A DNA stretch of 64,000 nt from Methylorubrum populi. GTDB lineage: Bacteria; Pseudomonadota; Alphaproteobacteria; Rhizobiales; Beijerinckiaceae. Shown piece after piece: positions 7,428-16,739 of the stretch (position 1 is its first letter; each line of letters starts with the position of its first letter). The stretch is taken from positions 173,097 to 237,096 of the forward strand of contig DYYG01000063.1 of assembly GCA_020741775.1 (NCBI GenBank). Direction: 5' to 3'. The position numbers were made by a program, and so were the translations under genes. The notes beneath the pieces were generated by a model. That model had not been told where the DNA came from. It did no database searches and saw nothing but the letters and a program-made list of their open reading frames with translations.

Positions 7428-10024
7428 CAGATCAGGTCCGGTAGATTGAGGACGAGGAGGACACGGCCGTCGCCGAGGAGGGCCGTGCCGGAGAAGCCCG
7501 AAAGACCGGTGAGCAAGCCGTCCAGCGGTCGCACGATTACTTCCATCCGCTCCCGGAAGCCATCGACCACGATCCCGATGCGCTCGCGCCCGACCCGGAC
7601 CACCATCACCGCCTCCTCGTCCGGCACGGCGTCATCCGCAGCCGGCAGGCCGAGACTGTCGGCGAGCCGTACCAGCGGGATCACCGCATCGCGCAGGATG
7701 AAGGTTTCGCGCTGTTTGATGCGATGGATCTGGGATGGGCGCACCTTCACGGTCTCCACCACGGAGTCCATCACCACCCCGAACTGCTGACCCCGCACCG
7801 CGATGGTCACGATCCGCGTCACCGCCATGGTCAGCGGCAGTTGCACGGTCACGCAGGTTCCGGCGCCCACCCGGCTGCTCAGCCAGACGTCGCCGCCGGC
7901 CTTGCGAACGGCGGAGCGAACCACGTCCATGCCCACGCCCCGTCCCGACAGGTCGGAGACCTGCTCGCGGGTGGAGAAGCCGGCCGCGAAGACGAGATTG
8001 ACCAATTCCTCCTGGCTCATCTGCGCCGCCTGCTCGGCGGTGATCAGACCGCTGCGCAGGGCCTTTTCGCGCACCGCCTGCGGATCGATCCCGCCGCCAT
8101 CGTCGGCGACCTCGATGATGACGTTGTCGTTCTCCTGGCGGGCGGAGAGCCGCAGGGTACCCTGGGCCGGCTTGCCCGCCGCGCGCCGTACCTCCGGCGT
8201 CTCGATGCCGTGGTCGAGGCTGTTGCGGACCATGTGAATGAGCGGATCGGCGAGGCTCTCCAGCACGTTCTTGTCGGCCTCGGTGTCCTCCCCCTGGATG
8301 ACGAGGGTGACGTCCTTGCCGAGCTTGCGCGTGATGTCTCGCACCAGCCGGGGAAAGCGCTGGAAGACCTGGCTCACCGGCATCATGCGGATCGCCATCA
8401 CCCCGACCTGGAGACCTTGGGCAATGCGGTCGATGACGGCGTATTGCTCCTTGATCTCCCGCCCGAGCTGGCGTGAGCCCGACACCTGTTCGACCCGCTC
8501 GGCGAGATAGGCGAGACCGTTCTTGGCCACCGTCAACTCGGCGACGAAATTCATCAAGGCATCAACCTTGCCCTGCTCGACCCGCAGCATCCGGGCGGGC
8601 CCGCGATTCTCCTCGGTCGGCTTGAGCTCCGGTGCCTTGATTTCGGCCGAACCGGAATCCGGAGCCTCGGCGGGAAGCCGGGCTTCCGACGGAGCGGTCG
8701 AGGGAGCGGACGGAGCGCGGGCCTGCGCCGGCAGGGCGACCGGCTCCGCGTCGGCGGCCAGGGCCTCCCTCAAGCGGAGCGTCTCCGCCGCATCGCCGCC
8801 GCCGCGAGCGGCCAGCGCCTCGCTGAGCCGTGCCGCGCGGGCAGGCGCGACATGCGGCAGGCAGCGTTCGATCACGGTGCGCACCGCCGCGATCCGGCCA
8901 TCCGCGACTCCGCCATCAGCGGCCACGCCGAGAACCTCCGCCTGAGCCGCCAGGATCTGCTCGGCGACGTGCCGCAGCGGGGCGACCGGCGCGATCTCGG
9001 ATCCCTGCCGATTCACCGCTGCCCCCGCCGGGCAACCGCCTCCGATTTCTCCGACAAGACGAAGGAGCGAGTCTGGTGCGGCAGAGGGAGCGAGGAAAGC
9101 GATCCAGCGCAGGGCGCAAGCCTGCCGGCTGCCGGGGCCGACGATCCGCAGGAGAGCCTCAGCCGCCGCAGCGACGCCGTTCCTGTCATCGGCCGCGAGG
9201 GAGCGCCGCGCCTGGGCAACGAAATCGCCGAAGATCTCCGACGCATCGTCGGTCCCGGCCAAGCCGATCAGATCCTCAGGCCGAATGCCGGCTAGGCTCG
9301 CCTGATCGGCAACGTATCGGAGATGGTCGGCGACCGCCTCGGTCGGCGCAGCGGACAGCACCTCGAAACGCAGGAGGCAGACGAAAGGATCGAAGCTCTC
9401 CATCGGCGCGAAGGGCTGGCGCAGGACCACCCGCAGGCGGACCAGACCGGGCGCTCCCGAGACCAGATGGGCCGGATCGTCGCCACGGAAGAAGCAGGCC
9501 TCGTCCGGCTCGTAGCTCCAGGCGGTGAGCGGCCCGTCCGCCGCTGCGCGGTAGGCGGCGCGCAGATCCTCCTCCGGCCAGCCGGCGATCCAGGCCGGCG
9601 CCGGTTGCGTCTCCGTATTGGCCACCGCCTTCGGGGCACCGCTGTCGAGCCAGCGGCGCAGGGCGGCGACCCGCCCCTTCATCATTCCGTCCGCATCGGC
9701 CGGAAGCTGTTCACGGCTTTCGAGCGCGTCGATCCAGTGGCCGACGAGGTCGAGACTGTCGAGCAGCCCGTCCACGATCTCCGGCTCGAGGGTGAGGGCG
9801 CCGGCCCGCACCTCGACCAGCAGATCCTCCGCCGCGTGGACGAGGGCGGTCAGCGGCGCCACGTCGAACAGGCCCGACGTGCCCTTCAGCGTATGCACCG
9901 CGCGGAAGATGTCGTTCAACGCGTCGGCATCGTTCGACTTTTCCAGCTGCAGCATGCCGCTGCCGGCGATCTCGAGGAGCTCTCGCGCCTCGGGGATGAA
10001 CTGGGCGAGCAGGGCGTTCTTCAC
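7427..10024 (-). CDS. cheA: Chemotaxis histidine kinase CheA
   Basis: Central kinase of the cluster, 865 aa. Domain order: HPt (1-105, phosphorylated His44 in VHTLKGTSG), a long atypical region (~110-440), a low-complexity linker, dimerisation/P3 (VEQGKVDALMNFVAELTVAKNGL), HATPase (N box HMVRNSLDHGIE; G boxes DDGGGID and SGRGVGMDVV) and a CheW-like P5 domain (VAVRGQQFGVVMDSV). The central region replaces a classical CheY-binding P2 domain and contains FFRGDDPAHLV and FDPFVCLLRFEVLS. It follows cheY with a 4-bp overlap and feeds into the STAS gene. Confidence 0.96.
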   Translation of the reverse strand: MKNALLAQFIPEARELLEIAGSGMLQLEKSNDADALNDIFRAVHTLKGTSGLFDVAPLTALVHAAEDLLVEVRAGALTLEPEIVDGLLDSLDLVGHWIDALESREQLPADADGMMKGRVAALRRWLDSGAPKAVANTETQPAPAWIAGWPEEDLRAAYRAAADGPLTAWSYEPDEACFFRGDDPAHLVSGAPGLVRLRVVLRQPFAPMESFDPFVCLLRFEVLSAAPTEAVADHLRYVADQASLAGIRPEDLIGLAGTDDASEIFGDFVAQARRSLAADDRNGVAAAAEALLRIVGPGSRQACALRWIAFLAPSAAPDSLLRLVGEIGGGCPAGAAVNRQGSEIAPVAPLRHVAEQILAAQAEVLGVAADGGVADGRIAAVRTVIERCLPHVAPARAARLSEALAARGGGDAAETLRLREALAADAEPVALPAQARAPSAPSTAPSEARLPAEAPDSGSAEIKAPELKPTEENRGPARMLRVEQGKVDALMNFVAELTVAKNGLAYLAERVEQVSGSRQLGREIKEQYAVIDRIAQGLQVGVMAIRMMPVSQVFQRFPRLVRDITRKLGKDVTLVIQGEDTEADKNVLESLADPLIHMVRNSLDHGIETPEVRRAAGKPAQGTLRLSARQENDNVIIEVADDGGGIDPQAVREKALRSGLITAEQAAQMSQEELVNLVFAAGFSTREQVSDLSGRGVGMDVVRSAVRKAGGDVWLSSRVGAGTCVTVQLPLTMAVTRIVTIAVRGQQFGVVMDSVVETVKVRPSQIHRIKQRETFILRDAVIPLVRLADSLGLPAADDAVPDEEAVMVVRVGRERIGIVVDGFRERMEVIVRPLDGLLTGLSGFSGTALLGDGRVLLVLNLPDLI

Positions 10025-10392
10025 GATGCGACTCCTGCCATCACGCGGGCCGCTTCCGCGAGCGTCTGCGGCTGGACCGGCTTGACGAGGTAGAGATTGG
10101 CGCCCGCCGCGTAGGCGCGGGCCCGGTCCTGCTTCTCGCTCTCCGTCGAGATCATCAGGGCCGGCACCGACCGGAGCTCGGGGATGGCCCGGCCCTGGCG
10201 GAGGAAGGAATAGCCGTCCATCTTCGGCATGTTCACATCGACCACGAGCAAGTCGAAGCTCTGCTCGATGGCCTTCTCCAGCCCTTCGAAGCCGTTCACG
10301 GCCTCCTCGACCGTGAAGCCCGCCTCTTCGAGGACATCGCGGTAATACATGCGGACGGTCGTGGCATCGTCCACGACAAGGACACGTGCCAT
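10021..10392 (-). CDS. cheY: Chemotaxis response regulator CheY
   Basis: 123-aa single receiver: VVDDA acidic pair, phosphoacceptor Asp52 in VVDVNMPKMDG, MISTES switch region and VKPVQP lysine. It overlaps the cheA start by 4 bp and begins one base after the cheR stop, so cheR-cheY-cheA is tightly coupled. It should receive phosphate from CheA. Whether it controls flagella, pili or another output cannot be read here; no flagellar genes are nearby. Confidence 0.95.
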   Translation of the reverse strand: MARVLVVDDATTVRMYYRDVLEEAGFTVEEAVNGFEGLEKAIEQSFDLLVVDVNMPKMDGYSFLRQGRAIPELRSVPALMISTESEKQDRARAYAAGANLYLVKPVQPQTLAEAARVMAGVAS

Positions 10393-10393
10393 C

Positions 10394-11257
10394 TCAGCTC
10401 TCCGCGTCGAAGGGTTTCTGGTAGACGATTGCCTCCGCGAACTTGCGGATGGCGAATAACGACGAAATCCGGCTCATCGATTCGGAATGGCCGAGGCAGA
10501 CGAAGCCTCCAGGATTGAGGGCATCGTAGATCGTCTGGGCCGCGTCGCGCCGAGACGCGTCGTCGAAATAGATGAGCAGGTTGCGGCAGAACACGACGTC
10601 GAAGTCGCGGAACTGCCGGGTCGAGAGCGGGTCGGACAGGTTGACCCGGGTGAAGGCGATCGAGTCCCGGATATCGGGGATCACCTCGTAGGCGCCGCGC
10701 ACCCGCCGGGTGAACCGATCCAGCGTGGCCCGGGGCACGTGCTGCACGGAGCGTTCGCCGTAAAAGCCGCGTTTGGCCTGCTCGATCACATGCGTGTCGA
10801 TGTCGGAGGCGACGATCTCGACGTCATAGTGATCGACATCGGCCCAGTTATCGAGCAGCTGAAAAGCGATCGAGTAGGGCTCCTCGCCGGTGGAACAGGG
10901 GACCGACCAGATCCGGACAGGCTCGCCCCGCCGCTTAGTACGCGCGATCTCGGGGAGGATCGAGCGGACCAGACAATGGAACTGGTACTCTTCCCGGTAG
11001 AAATAGGTCTCGTTGACCGTCATCAGGTTGACGAGCGCCTGGAATTCCTCGCCGCTGGCCTGAAATCGAAGCGTGTTGAAATAGTCTCGGAACGCAGTCT
11101 GCCCAATCGCAAGCATCCGTTCCTGCAAGCGCTTGTCCACGAAGTAGCGCTTGTTGTCACCGAACATGATTCCGGTCTTGCGATAGAAGAAGTCTCGGAA
11201 GCGCGTGAAATCGCTCTCCGTCACTTCGGGCTCGCGGGAGGCGGGCAGGGCGCTCAT
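10394..11257 (-). CDS. cheR: Chemoreceptor glutamate methyltransferase CheR
   Basis: 287-aa SAM-dependent enzyme that methylates receptor glutamates during adaptation. The N-terminal helical domain (FTRFRDFFYRKTGIMFGDNKRYFVDKRL, TVNETYFYREEYQF) precedes the SAM-binding domain (IWSVPCSTGEEPYSIA, DIDTHVIEQAKRGFYGERSV, VVFCRNLLIYFD). It lies between the HEAT-repeat gene and cheY on the minus strand and pairs functionally with CheB. There is no pentapeptide-binding extension. Confidence 0.96.
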   Translation of the reverse strand: MSALPASREPEVTESDFTRFRDFFYRKTGIMFGDNKRYFVDKRLQERMLAIGQTAFRDYFNTLRFQASGEEFQALVNLMTVNETYFYREEYQFHCLVRSILPEIARTKRRGEPVRIWSVPCSTGEEPYSIAFQLLDNWADVDHYDVEIVASDIDTHVIEQAKRGFYGERSVQHVPRATLDRFTRRVRGAYEVIPDIRDSIAFTRVNLSDPLSTRQFRDFDVVFCRNLLIYFDDASRRDAAQTIYDALNPGGFVCLGHSESMSRISSLFAIRKFAEAIVYQKPFDAES

Positions 11258-11271
11258 GGCTCCGGCGCCGC

Positions 11272-11868
11272 TCAGGCGATGCGGCGCTTGGCGGCCTTGG
11301 CCGCGAAGCGCAGGAAGGGCTCGTCGGGGAAGCGCGAGACCGCCGCATCGATCTCCGGGATCATCTCCGGTGTGCCGATCTCGGCGAGCACGTCGAGGGC
11401 GGCCGCGCAGACATTCACGTGCGTGTCCCGGCCGAGTGTGCGCAGGGCGAGGGACGCCGCCTCCGGATGGCGCAGGGACACCAGCACGTTGACGGCGAAG
11501 ATGCGCCGGTCGCTATCGGCATGGTCGAGCCCATCCTCCAAGGCGCCGAGCACCGCCGCATCCATGACCTGCAGCGTCTCGATCGCGGCGTTGCGCAACC
11601 AGACATCCTCGCTGCCGAGCAATCCGAACAGCTGCTCGACCGCCTCCGACGTGCCGAGCCGCCCGAGAGCGGCGAGGATCGCCTCGCGCACGCTGTTCTC
11701 GGATTCGCGGGAGAGCTGGGCCGCCAGGATCTCGACCGCCTCCGGGTCGGAGGCGAGGCGATGGGCGGCCTCGCGCCGCGCCGGCGCGGAGCCGGTCGCG
11801 AGGGCGTCGCGCGGATCCTCCGGGGCAGCCGCCGGAATCGGGATCGTGGTTCGGCGAACAAGGGCCAT
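11272..11868 (-). CDS. HEAT-repeat protein of the chemosensory cluster
   Basis: 198-aa all-helical solenoid with about five HEAT/Armadillo-like repeats: REAAHRLASDPEAVEILAAQL, REAILAALGRLGTSEAVEQLF, LRNAAIETLQVMDAAVLGAL, RIFAVNVLVSLRHPEAASLAL, and VCAAALDVLAEIGTPEM. Start at 11868 with GAGG 8 bases upstream, 7 bp after cheB; the same frame is open to 12051, but that part lies inside cheB. HEAT proteins next to cheB are known in some non-flagellar or hybrid chemosensory systems. It is likely a scaffold for CheB or CheR; no enzymatic motif is visible. Confidence 0.85.
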   Translation of the reverse strand: MALVRRTTIPIPAAAPEDPRDALATGSAPARREAAHRLASDPEAVEILAAQLSRESENSVREAILAALGRLGTSEAVEQLFGLLGSEDVWLRNAAIETLQVMDAAVLGALEDGLDHADSDRRIFAVNVLVSLRHPEAASLALRTLGRDTHVNVCAAALDVLAEIGTPEMIPEIDAAVSRFPDEPFLRFAAKAAKRRIA

Positions 11869-11875
11869 GGTGACC

Positions 11876-12931
11876 TCAGGACACCCAGCTGACGAGCTGG
11901 GTCGGAATGGAGCGGGCGGCGAGGGTGAGCGTGGCGCCGCCACGGCGGATGAGTTCGCCCGGCATGCCGAACACGACGGCGCTCGCTTCCGATTCGGCGA
12001 TGGTGCGGCCGCCGGCTGCGCGCAGCTCGGCCATCGCGGCGGCGCCGTCATCGCCCATGCCGGTCAACTCGACGGCGACGAGCGCCTCCGGGGGCAGCAC
12101 GGCGCGCGCGGAGCGCACGAGGCGGTCGACGCTCGGGTGCCAACGCAGCGTCGGGTCGCTCGGTACGGAGCTGACCACCAGCCGCCCGAGGCGGCGCTCG
12201 ATCACCACATCGGCGTCGCCCCGGCCGATATAGACGTGACCGGCGGACAGCGGCACCGGAAGGGTCGCTTCCTGGACGGTGAGGGCACAGAGGCGGTCGA
12301 GGCGCTGGGCGAAGGCTCCGGTGAAGGAGCCGGGCATGTGCTGGGCGATCACCACCGGCCAGGGCAGGTCCGCCGGCAGTTCGGGCAGGATGTCTTCCAG
12401 GGTGCGCGGGCCCCCGGTGGACACGCCGATCAGAATGCATCCCTCCGGCCGTCGCGACGGGACCGTGCGGCGCGGCGGCGATGAGGCCGCCTGGCGCGTC
12501 CGGCGCACGCGGTCGAGCAGGCCCCGGGCGCGCCGCGGCTTCGCGCCGGCGGCGATGCGGACCTTCTCCACCATCTCGGCACGGATGGTGGCAATGTTGA
12601 GCGAGACGGTGCCGCCGGGCTTCTCGACGTAATCGACCGCGCCGAGCTGCATCGCCTCTAGCGTCACGCTGGCGCTCTCACTGGTCAGCGACGAGACCAT
12701 CACCACCGGGCGGGGAGCCTCGGCCATGATCTCGCCGAGGCAGGTCAGGCCGTCCATCTCCGGCATGTTGATGTCGAGGGTGACGACATCGGGATCGAAC
12801 AGGGCCACCTGTTCGAGGGCGTCGCGCCCGTTGCGGGCGGTGCGCACCTCGGCGAAGCCGCTCTCTTCGAAGATCATGCGGAGGTGTTTGCGCATCAGCG
12901 CGGAATCGTCGACGATCAGGAGCTTGGTCAT
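11876..12931 (-). CDS. cheB: Chemotaxis protein-glutamate methylesterase CheB
   Basis: 351-aa receiver-effector enzyme that removes receptor methyl groups when phosphorylated. Receiver 1-120 with Asp53 (TLDINMPEMDG), linker ~125-160, catalytic domain with Ser171 (GVSTGG), His198 (AQHMPGSFT) and Asp295 (TGMGDDGAAAM). Stops 7 bp before the HEAT-repeat gene and starts 75 bp after the triple-CheW gene. All catalytic residues are present. Confidence 0.96.
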   Translation of the reverse strand: MTKLLIVDDSALMRKHLRMIFEESGFAEVRTARNGRDALEQVALFDPDVVTLDINMPEMDGLTCLGEIMAEAPRPVVMVSSLTSESASVTLEAMQLGAVDYVEKPGGTVSLNIATIRAEMVEKVRIAAGAKPRRARGLLDRVRRTRQAASSPPRRTVPSRRPEGCILIGVSTGGPRTLEDILPELPADLPWPVVIAQHMPGSFTGAFAQRLDRLCALTVQEATLPVPLSAGHVYIGRGDADVVIERRLGRLVVSSVPSDPTLRWHPSVDRLVRSARAVLPPEALVAVELTGMGDDGAAAMAELRAAGGRTIAESEASAVVFGMPGELIRRGGATLTLAARSIPTQLVSWVS

Positions 12932-13006
12932 CGCGGCAACGGGTGCTCTTTGGACATCCGGGCATTTCCGCCGCGCTCAGAACGCGGCGGCGTGTTGGGA
13001 GCCGTG

Positions 13007-14566
13007 TCAGGCCGCGCGGCGCAGATCGGCGACCTCGCGCCGGTTCAGCAGCCGGTCGACGTTCAGCATCAGGATGATGCGCTTGGCCTCGGCGAGATTG
13101 GCGATGCGCTCGATGGCGCTGCCCTCGTCCTGGGACAGATCCGGCGCCGGCGCGATGGCCGAACGCGGGATCTTCAGAACCTCCGAGACCGAGTCGACGA
13201 TGAAGCCGGTGCGCACGTTCTCGATCATGAAGACCATGATCCGCTGGCGATCGTTGCGCTCGGTATCCGGCAGCTGGAAGCGGCGGCGCTGATCCACCAC
13301 CGGCAGCACTGCGCCCCGCAGGTTGACGACGCCCTCGATGAAGCGCGGCGTCCGCGGCACGCGGGTGAGCTGCTCGGGCACGCGGACGATCTCGTGCACG
13401 GCGTCGATCGGAACCCCGTATTCTTCGTCCGCGAGGCGGAAGACCACGAATTGCTCCTCCTCGTCGACCTGCCGCGTCTCGTCCGCACCGCGCGTGTCCC
13501 GCATCGTCTTCTCCATGCCGTCCAGGCCGCCCGTCGCGACGGCCGCCGTGTCGAACAGGCGCTCCGCCGAGAGGATCGAGACGAGGCGCCGCCCCTGGTC
13601 GATCCGGCAGATCGCTTCGATCTCGCGTAAGCCCCCCGAGCCGGACAGCAGATCGGGCAGCGGGTCGACGATGCCGCGGGCGACGCGCAGCACCTCCTTG
13701 ACCGTATCCGTCACGATCCCCACGGACCCGGTGGCGGCACCGTTCCAGGACACCACGACGATGCGGCTCTGTTCGCTCAGCCCGGCCTCGGCGAGGCCGA
13801 ACAGGCGGCGCAGGCTGACCAGCGGCAGGAGCCGGTCGCGCAGGGTAATCACGCCGATGGCGTGATGCGGCGCGTTGGGCAGGGCGCTGACGATCTCCGG
13901 GACCTGCACGATCTCCTGCACGTGCTCGATCGGCAGGGCATATTCCTGGCCGCTGAGTTCGAAGGAGACGAGCTGGATCTCATCGGAGACTCCGCCGGCC
14001 TCGGCCTCGCCGCGGGAGCTGGAGAGCAGGCCCGCCTCGGCGAGGAGCTCGGCCCGGGGGCCGCCGACGGTCGCGCGGGCAGCGCCACTGCGCTGCATCA
14101 GGCGGGCGGGGTCGAGGATCATGATCATGGCGCCCTCGCGCTTGATCACGCCGGACAGCATGTCGGTGTCGATGGTGCCGCCGAGGCTGTCGGTCCCTTC
14201 GATCTCGGCGATCTCGGCGGTGACGACACTCGCCATGCGATCGACCACGAAGCCGAAGGCCGTGCCATGGCTGACGACGATGACCCGGGTCGCGTCGTCG
14301 TGCGGCCGGTCCTGCAGCGAAAACAGACGGCGCAGGCTGGTGATCGGCAGGACCGAGCCGCGCAGGTTGGCCAGTCCCGCCAGGGCTACGGGCGCCAGGG
14401 GCACGTCCACCATGTCCGGCAGCCGGATGATTTCCTGAACTTCGGCGAGCGGCACCGCGTAGGTTTCCCGCTCGACATGGAAGGTGACGAATTGCCGGAC
14501 GTTCTGGCCGGTCTCGGCCGCAGCGACCTCACGGTCCGCGGTGTCGGGTTGGATTGGGCTGGACAT
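13007..14566 (-). CDS. Triple CheW-domain coupling protein
   Basis: 519-aa coupling protein with three tandem CheW modules (~22-165, ~188-330, ~365-510). Each shows the Y(A/G)VPL..V.EI(I/V) opening and a GL.NLRG..LPI..LRR-like block: FVTFHVERETYAVPLAEVQEI, FELSGQEYALPIEHVQEI, and FRLADEEYGVPIDAVHEI. Start ATG at 14566 with GAGG seven bases upstream; the open frame continues to 14965 without protein-like content. Ordinary CheW has one module, so this protein could bridge several CheA/receptor units and replaces separate cheW genes, none of which is seen in the window. Confidence 0.93.
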   Translation of the reverse strand: MSSPIQPDTADREVAAAETGQNVRQFVTFHVERETYAVPLAEVQEIIRLPDMVDVPLAPVALAGLANLRGSVLPITSLRRLFSLQDRPHDDATRVIVVSHGTAFGFVVDRMASVVTAEIAEIEGTDSLGGTIDTDMLSGVIKREGAMIMILDPARLMQRSGAARATVGGPRAELLAEAGLLSSSRGEAEAGGVSDEIQLVSFELSGQEYALPIEHVQEIVQVPEIVSALPNAPHHAIGVITLRDRLLPLVSLRRLFGLAEAGLSEQSRIVVVSWNGAATGSVGIVTDTVKEVLRVARGIVDPLPDLLSGSGGLREIEAICRIDQGRRLVSILSAERLFDTAAVATGGLDGMEKTMRDTRGADETRQVDEEEQFVVFRLADEEYGVPIDAVHEIVRVPEQLTRVPRTPRFIEGVVNLRGAVLPVVDQRRRFQLPDTERNDRQRIMVFMIENVRTGFIVDSVSEVLKIPRSAIAPAPDLSQDEGSAIERIANLAEAKRIILMLNVDRLLNRREVADLRRAA

Positions 14567-14810
14567 CGATTTCCTCGATCCCGCTGCGCGGTCCGCGGAC
14601 CGGCCGGTGGTCGCTGTGACGGGGCCGAAGGCGGCAACCGGAGGCACCGCCGTCTTTGGATGGGCGCGGCCGGCGGCGCAGGGAGTCGCGCTCGCCTGAT
14701 GCTGGCGCATCGTCGTGTTTCGAGAGCTGGAGCCCAAGGTCCAGGACGATGCGGCAGGCCGGGATCGGACGGCGAGGCGGGTTCGCGCCCGCCTCGCCGG
14801 GCGGAACCGC

Positions 14811-16739
14811 TCAGTCTTGGTTCTGCAGCTCGTCGGCGAGGGAGGCGATCTCCTCGATCGCCGCGGCGAGCTCCTCGGCACCCTTGGATTGCTCGCGCCC
14901 GGCCTGCTGCGCCTCGATCGCGGCCTGACCCGCCTGCTTGGCGGCGGCGGAGATCTGTTCGACACCGCGCTTGGCCTCCTCGACGTTCCGCATGATCATG
15001 TCGGAACCCTGGAGGATCTGCCGGTTGCCATCGAGCACGATCACCATGTCCTCGGCGGTGGTCTCGAGATCCTTCGTGATCGCCTTGTTCTTCTCGACTT
15101 CGGCGGCGGCGGCGGCAGAGATCTCCTCCAAATCGCGGCGGACGAAGACGATCTGATCCTGGATCGCCTTGACGAGATCCTTGATCCGCTCGGCATTCTC
15201 GGACGAGTCGCGGGCGAGATTGCGGATATCGGTGGAGACCACCATGAAGCCCTTGCCGAATTCGCCGGCCCGGGCCGCCTCGATCGAACCGTTGACGGCG
15301 AGCATGTTGGTCTGGATCGCGACGGTGGTGATCGCATCGACGATCTTGTCGATCTTCCGGCTCACCTGTTCCAGGGCGTTGATCTGCTCGCGGCTCCGGT
15401 TGGTCTCTTCGAGCGAGCGGGAAACGCCCAGGACCAGGCCGTCGACGGCGGCGCGGTTCTCCTGAATCTGCGCCGAGATCGCGCTGCCGCGCTCCAGCGA
15501 GTCCTGAGCCCGTTCCTGGGCGAGGGAGGCTCCCTTCTCGATCTGAACGATGGCGGCGGCGGATTGCTGCGAGGCGGCCGATTGCTGCTGGGCGCCACGA
15601 TTGATCTGATCGAGGGCGGTCATGATCTGGGCGGCCGCCCGGTTGATCTCCTCGACCGCGGATGACAGCTCCTCGGCGGCGGAGGCGACTTCCTCGGCGC
15701 TCTTGCCGATATCGGTCGCGTTCTTCAGCTCGTCGGCCAGGGTCGAGAGTTCGTTGGCGGCCTGCTCGCTCTGGTCGAGGGCGGTGGTCTGCTGGTCGAC
15801 GGTCTTGAGCGATTCCTGGCAGGCGGAGGATTGCTCCTCGGCCGCGGCGGCGATCGCCTCCGAGCCCTTCTGCGCCTCGAGCGCGGCCTTTTCCGATTCG
15901 AGCGCGGCGCGGCGGATGGCGTCGCCGGCCTTCATGATCTCGACCATCGCCGCGCTCACGCTCTCGAGCTGCGCGGTGACTGCCTTGCCCTTCTCCACCT
16001 CCTCACGGGTGCTCTCGGCGGAGCGGTTGATGCCGTCGGCGATGACCTTCACGTCGCCTTGGATCTGGCCGATCAGCTCCTGGATCTCCTGAGCGCTCTT
16101 CTCGGAGGTCTCGGCGAGGGTGCGGACCTCGTCGGCCACGACCGCGAAGCCCTTGCCGTGCTGGCCGGCGCGGGCCGCCTCGATGGCGGCGTTGAGGGCG
16201 AGCAGGTTGGTCTGGTCAGCGATCCGGGCCACGGCGCGGACGATGTCACCGATATTGGCGGCCTGACGCTCGAGTTCGACGATGAGCTTGACCGATTCCG
16301 ACTGCCGCTCGGCGGCGGTGGCGATCGAGACGATGCTGCCCGCGATCTGCCGGGTGACGCCGCTGATCAGGGTTTGCAGCGCTCCCGTTTTCTGGCTGGA
16401 GGTCTCGGCCTCGTTGCGCGAGGCGATGATCGCGTCCGAGATGCCCGTCACCGCGCGCTGCGACTCCTCGGCAGCGCTCGCCGCCTGCTGCGCGCCGGCC
16501 GCGATCTGCTCCATCGCCTTGCGCAGCTCCTCGGCGGCCGAGGAGGCCTCGGTGATGCCACTGGCGAGCTCGGTGGTGGCGGCGGCGACGCGCTCGGCCG
16601 CCTTCTGCTGCTTGGCGTAGGTGCGCGCCTTGCGGCGATGCTCCTCGTTGAGGCGGCCGAGTTGGTTAAGGCTGGTCTGCTCGCTGCCGCGCGCGAGCGA
16701 TCGCTGCCCGGAAAGGGCGGCCTTTTTGACGAGAGCCAT
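14811..16739 (-). CDS. Cytoplasmic chemoreceptor with two MCP signalling tips
   Basis: 642-aa soluble receptor, first gene of the cluster. No transmembrane segment, HAMP or known ligand domain. It is almost entirely coiled coil, and has two separate hairpin-tip sequences: TNLLALNAAIEAARAGQHGK (about residues 190-230) and TNMLAVNGSIEAARAGEFGK (about 490-520). Duplication of the kinase-interacting tip is unusual for one chain. The ATG at 16739 follows AGGGA; an ATG at 16784 is possible but less likely. It ends with ...DELQNQD and lacks a CheR-tethering pentapeptide. Confidence 0.9.
   Translation of the reverse strand: MALVKKAALSGQRSLARGSEQTSLNQLGRLNEEHRRKARTYAKQQKAAERVAAATTELASGITEASSAAEELRKAMEQIAAGAQQAASAAEESQRAVTGISDAIIASRNEAETSSQKTGALQTLISGVTRQIAGSIVSIATAAERQSESVKLIVELERQAANIGDIVRAVARIADQTNLLALNAAIEAARAGQHGKGFAVVADEVRTLAETSEKSAQEIQELIGQIQGDVKVIADGINRSAESTREEVEKGKAVTAQLESVSAAMVEIMKAGDAIRRAALESEKAALEAQKGSEAIAAAAEEQSSACQESLKTVDQQTTALDQSEQAANELSTLADELKNATDIGKSAEEVASAAEELSSAVEEINRAAAQIMTALDQINRGAQQQSAASQQSAAAIVQIEKGASLAQERAQDSLERGSAISAQIQENRAAVDGLVLGVSRSLEETNRSREQINALEQVSRKIDKIVDAITTVAIQTNMLAVNGSIEAARAGEFGKGFMVVSTDIRNLARDSSENAERIKDLVKAIQDQIVFVRRDLEEISAAAAAEVEKNKAITKDLETTAEDMVIVLDGNRQILQGSDMIMRNVEEAKRGVEQISAAAKQAGQAAIEAQQAGREQSKGAEELAAAIEEIASLADELQNQD

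Noticed and set aside
10487..12484. 665-codon plus-strand open frame across cheR/HEAT/cheB
   Set aside because: Runs over three validated minus-strand che genes; composition typical of antisense GC-rich frames.
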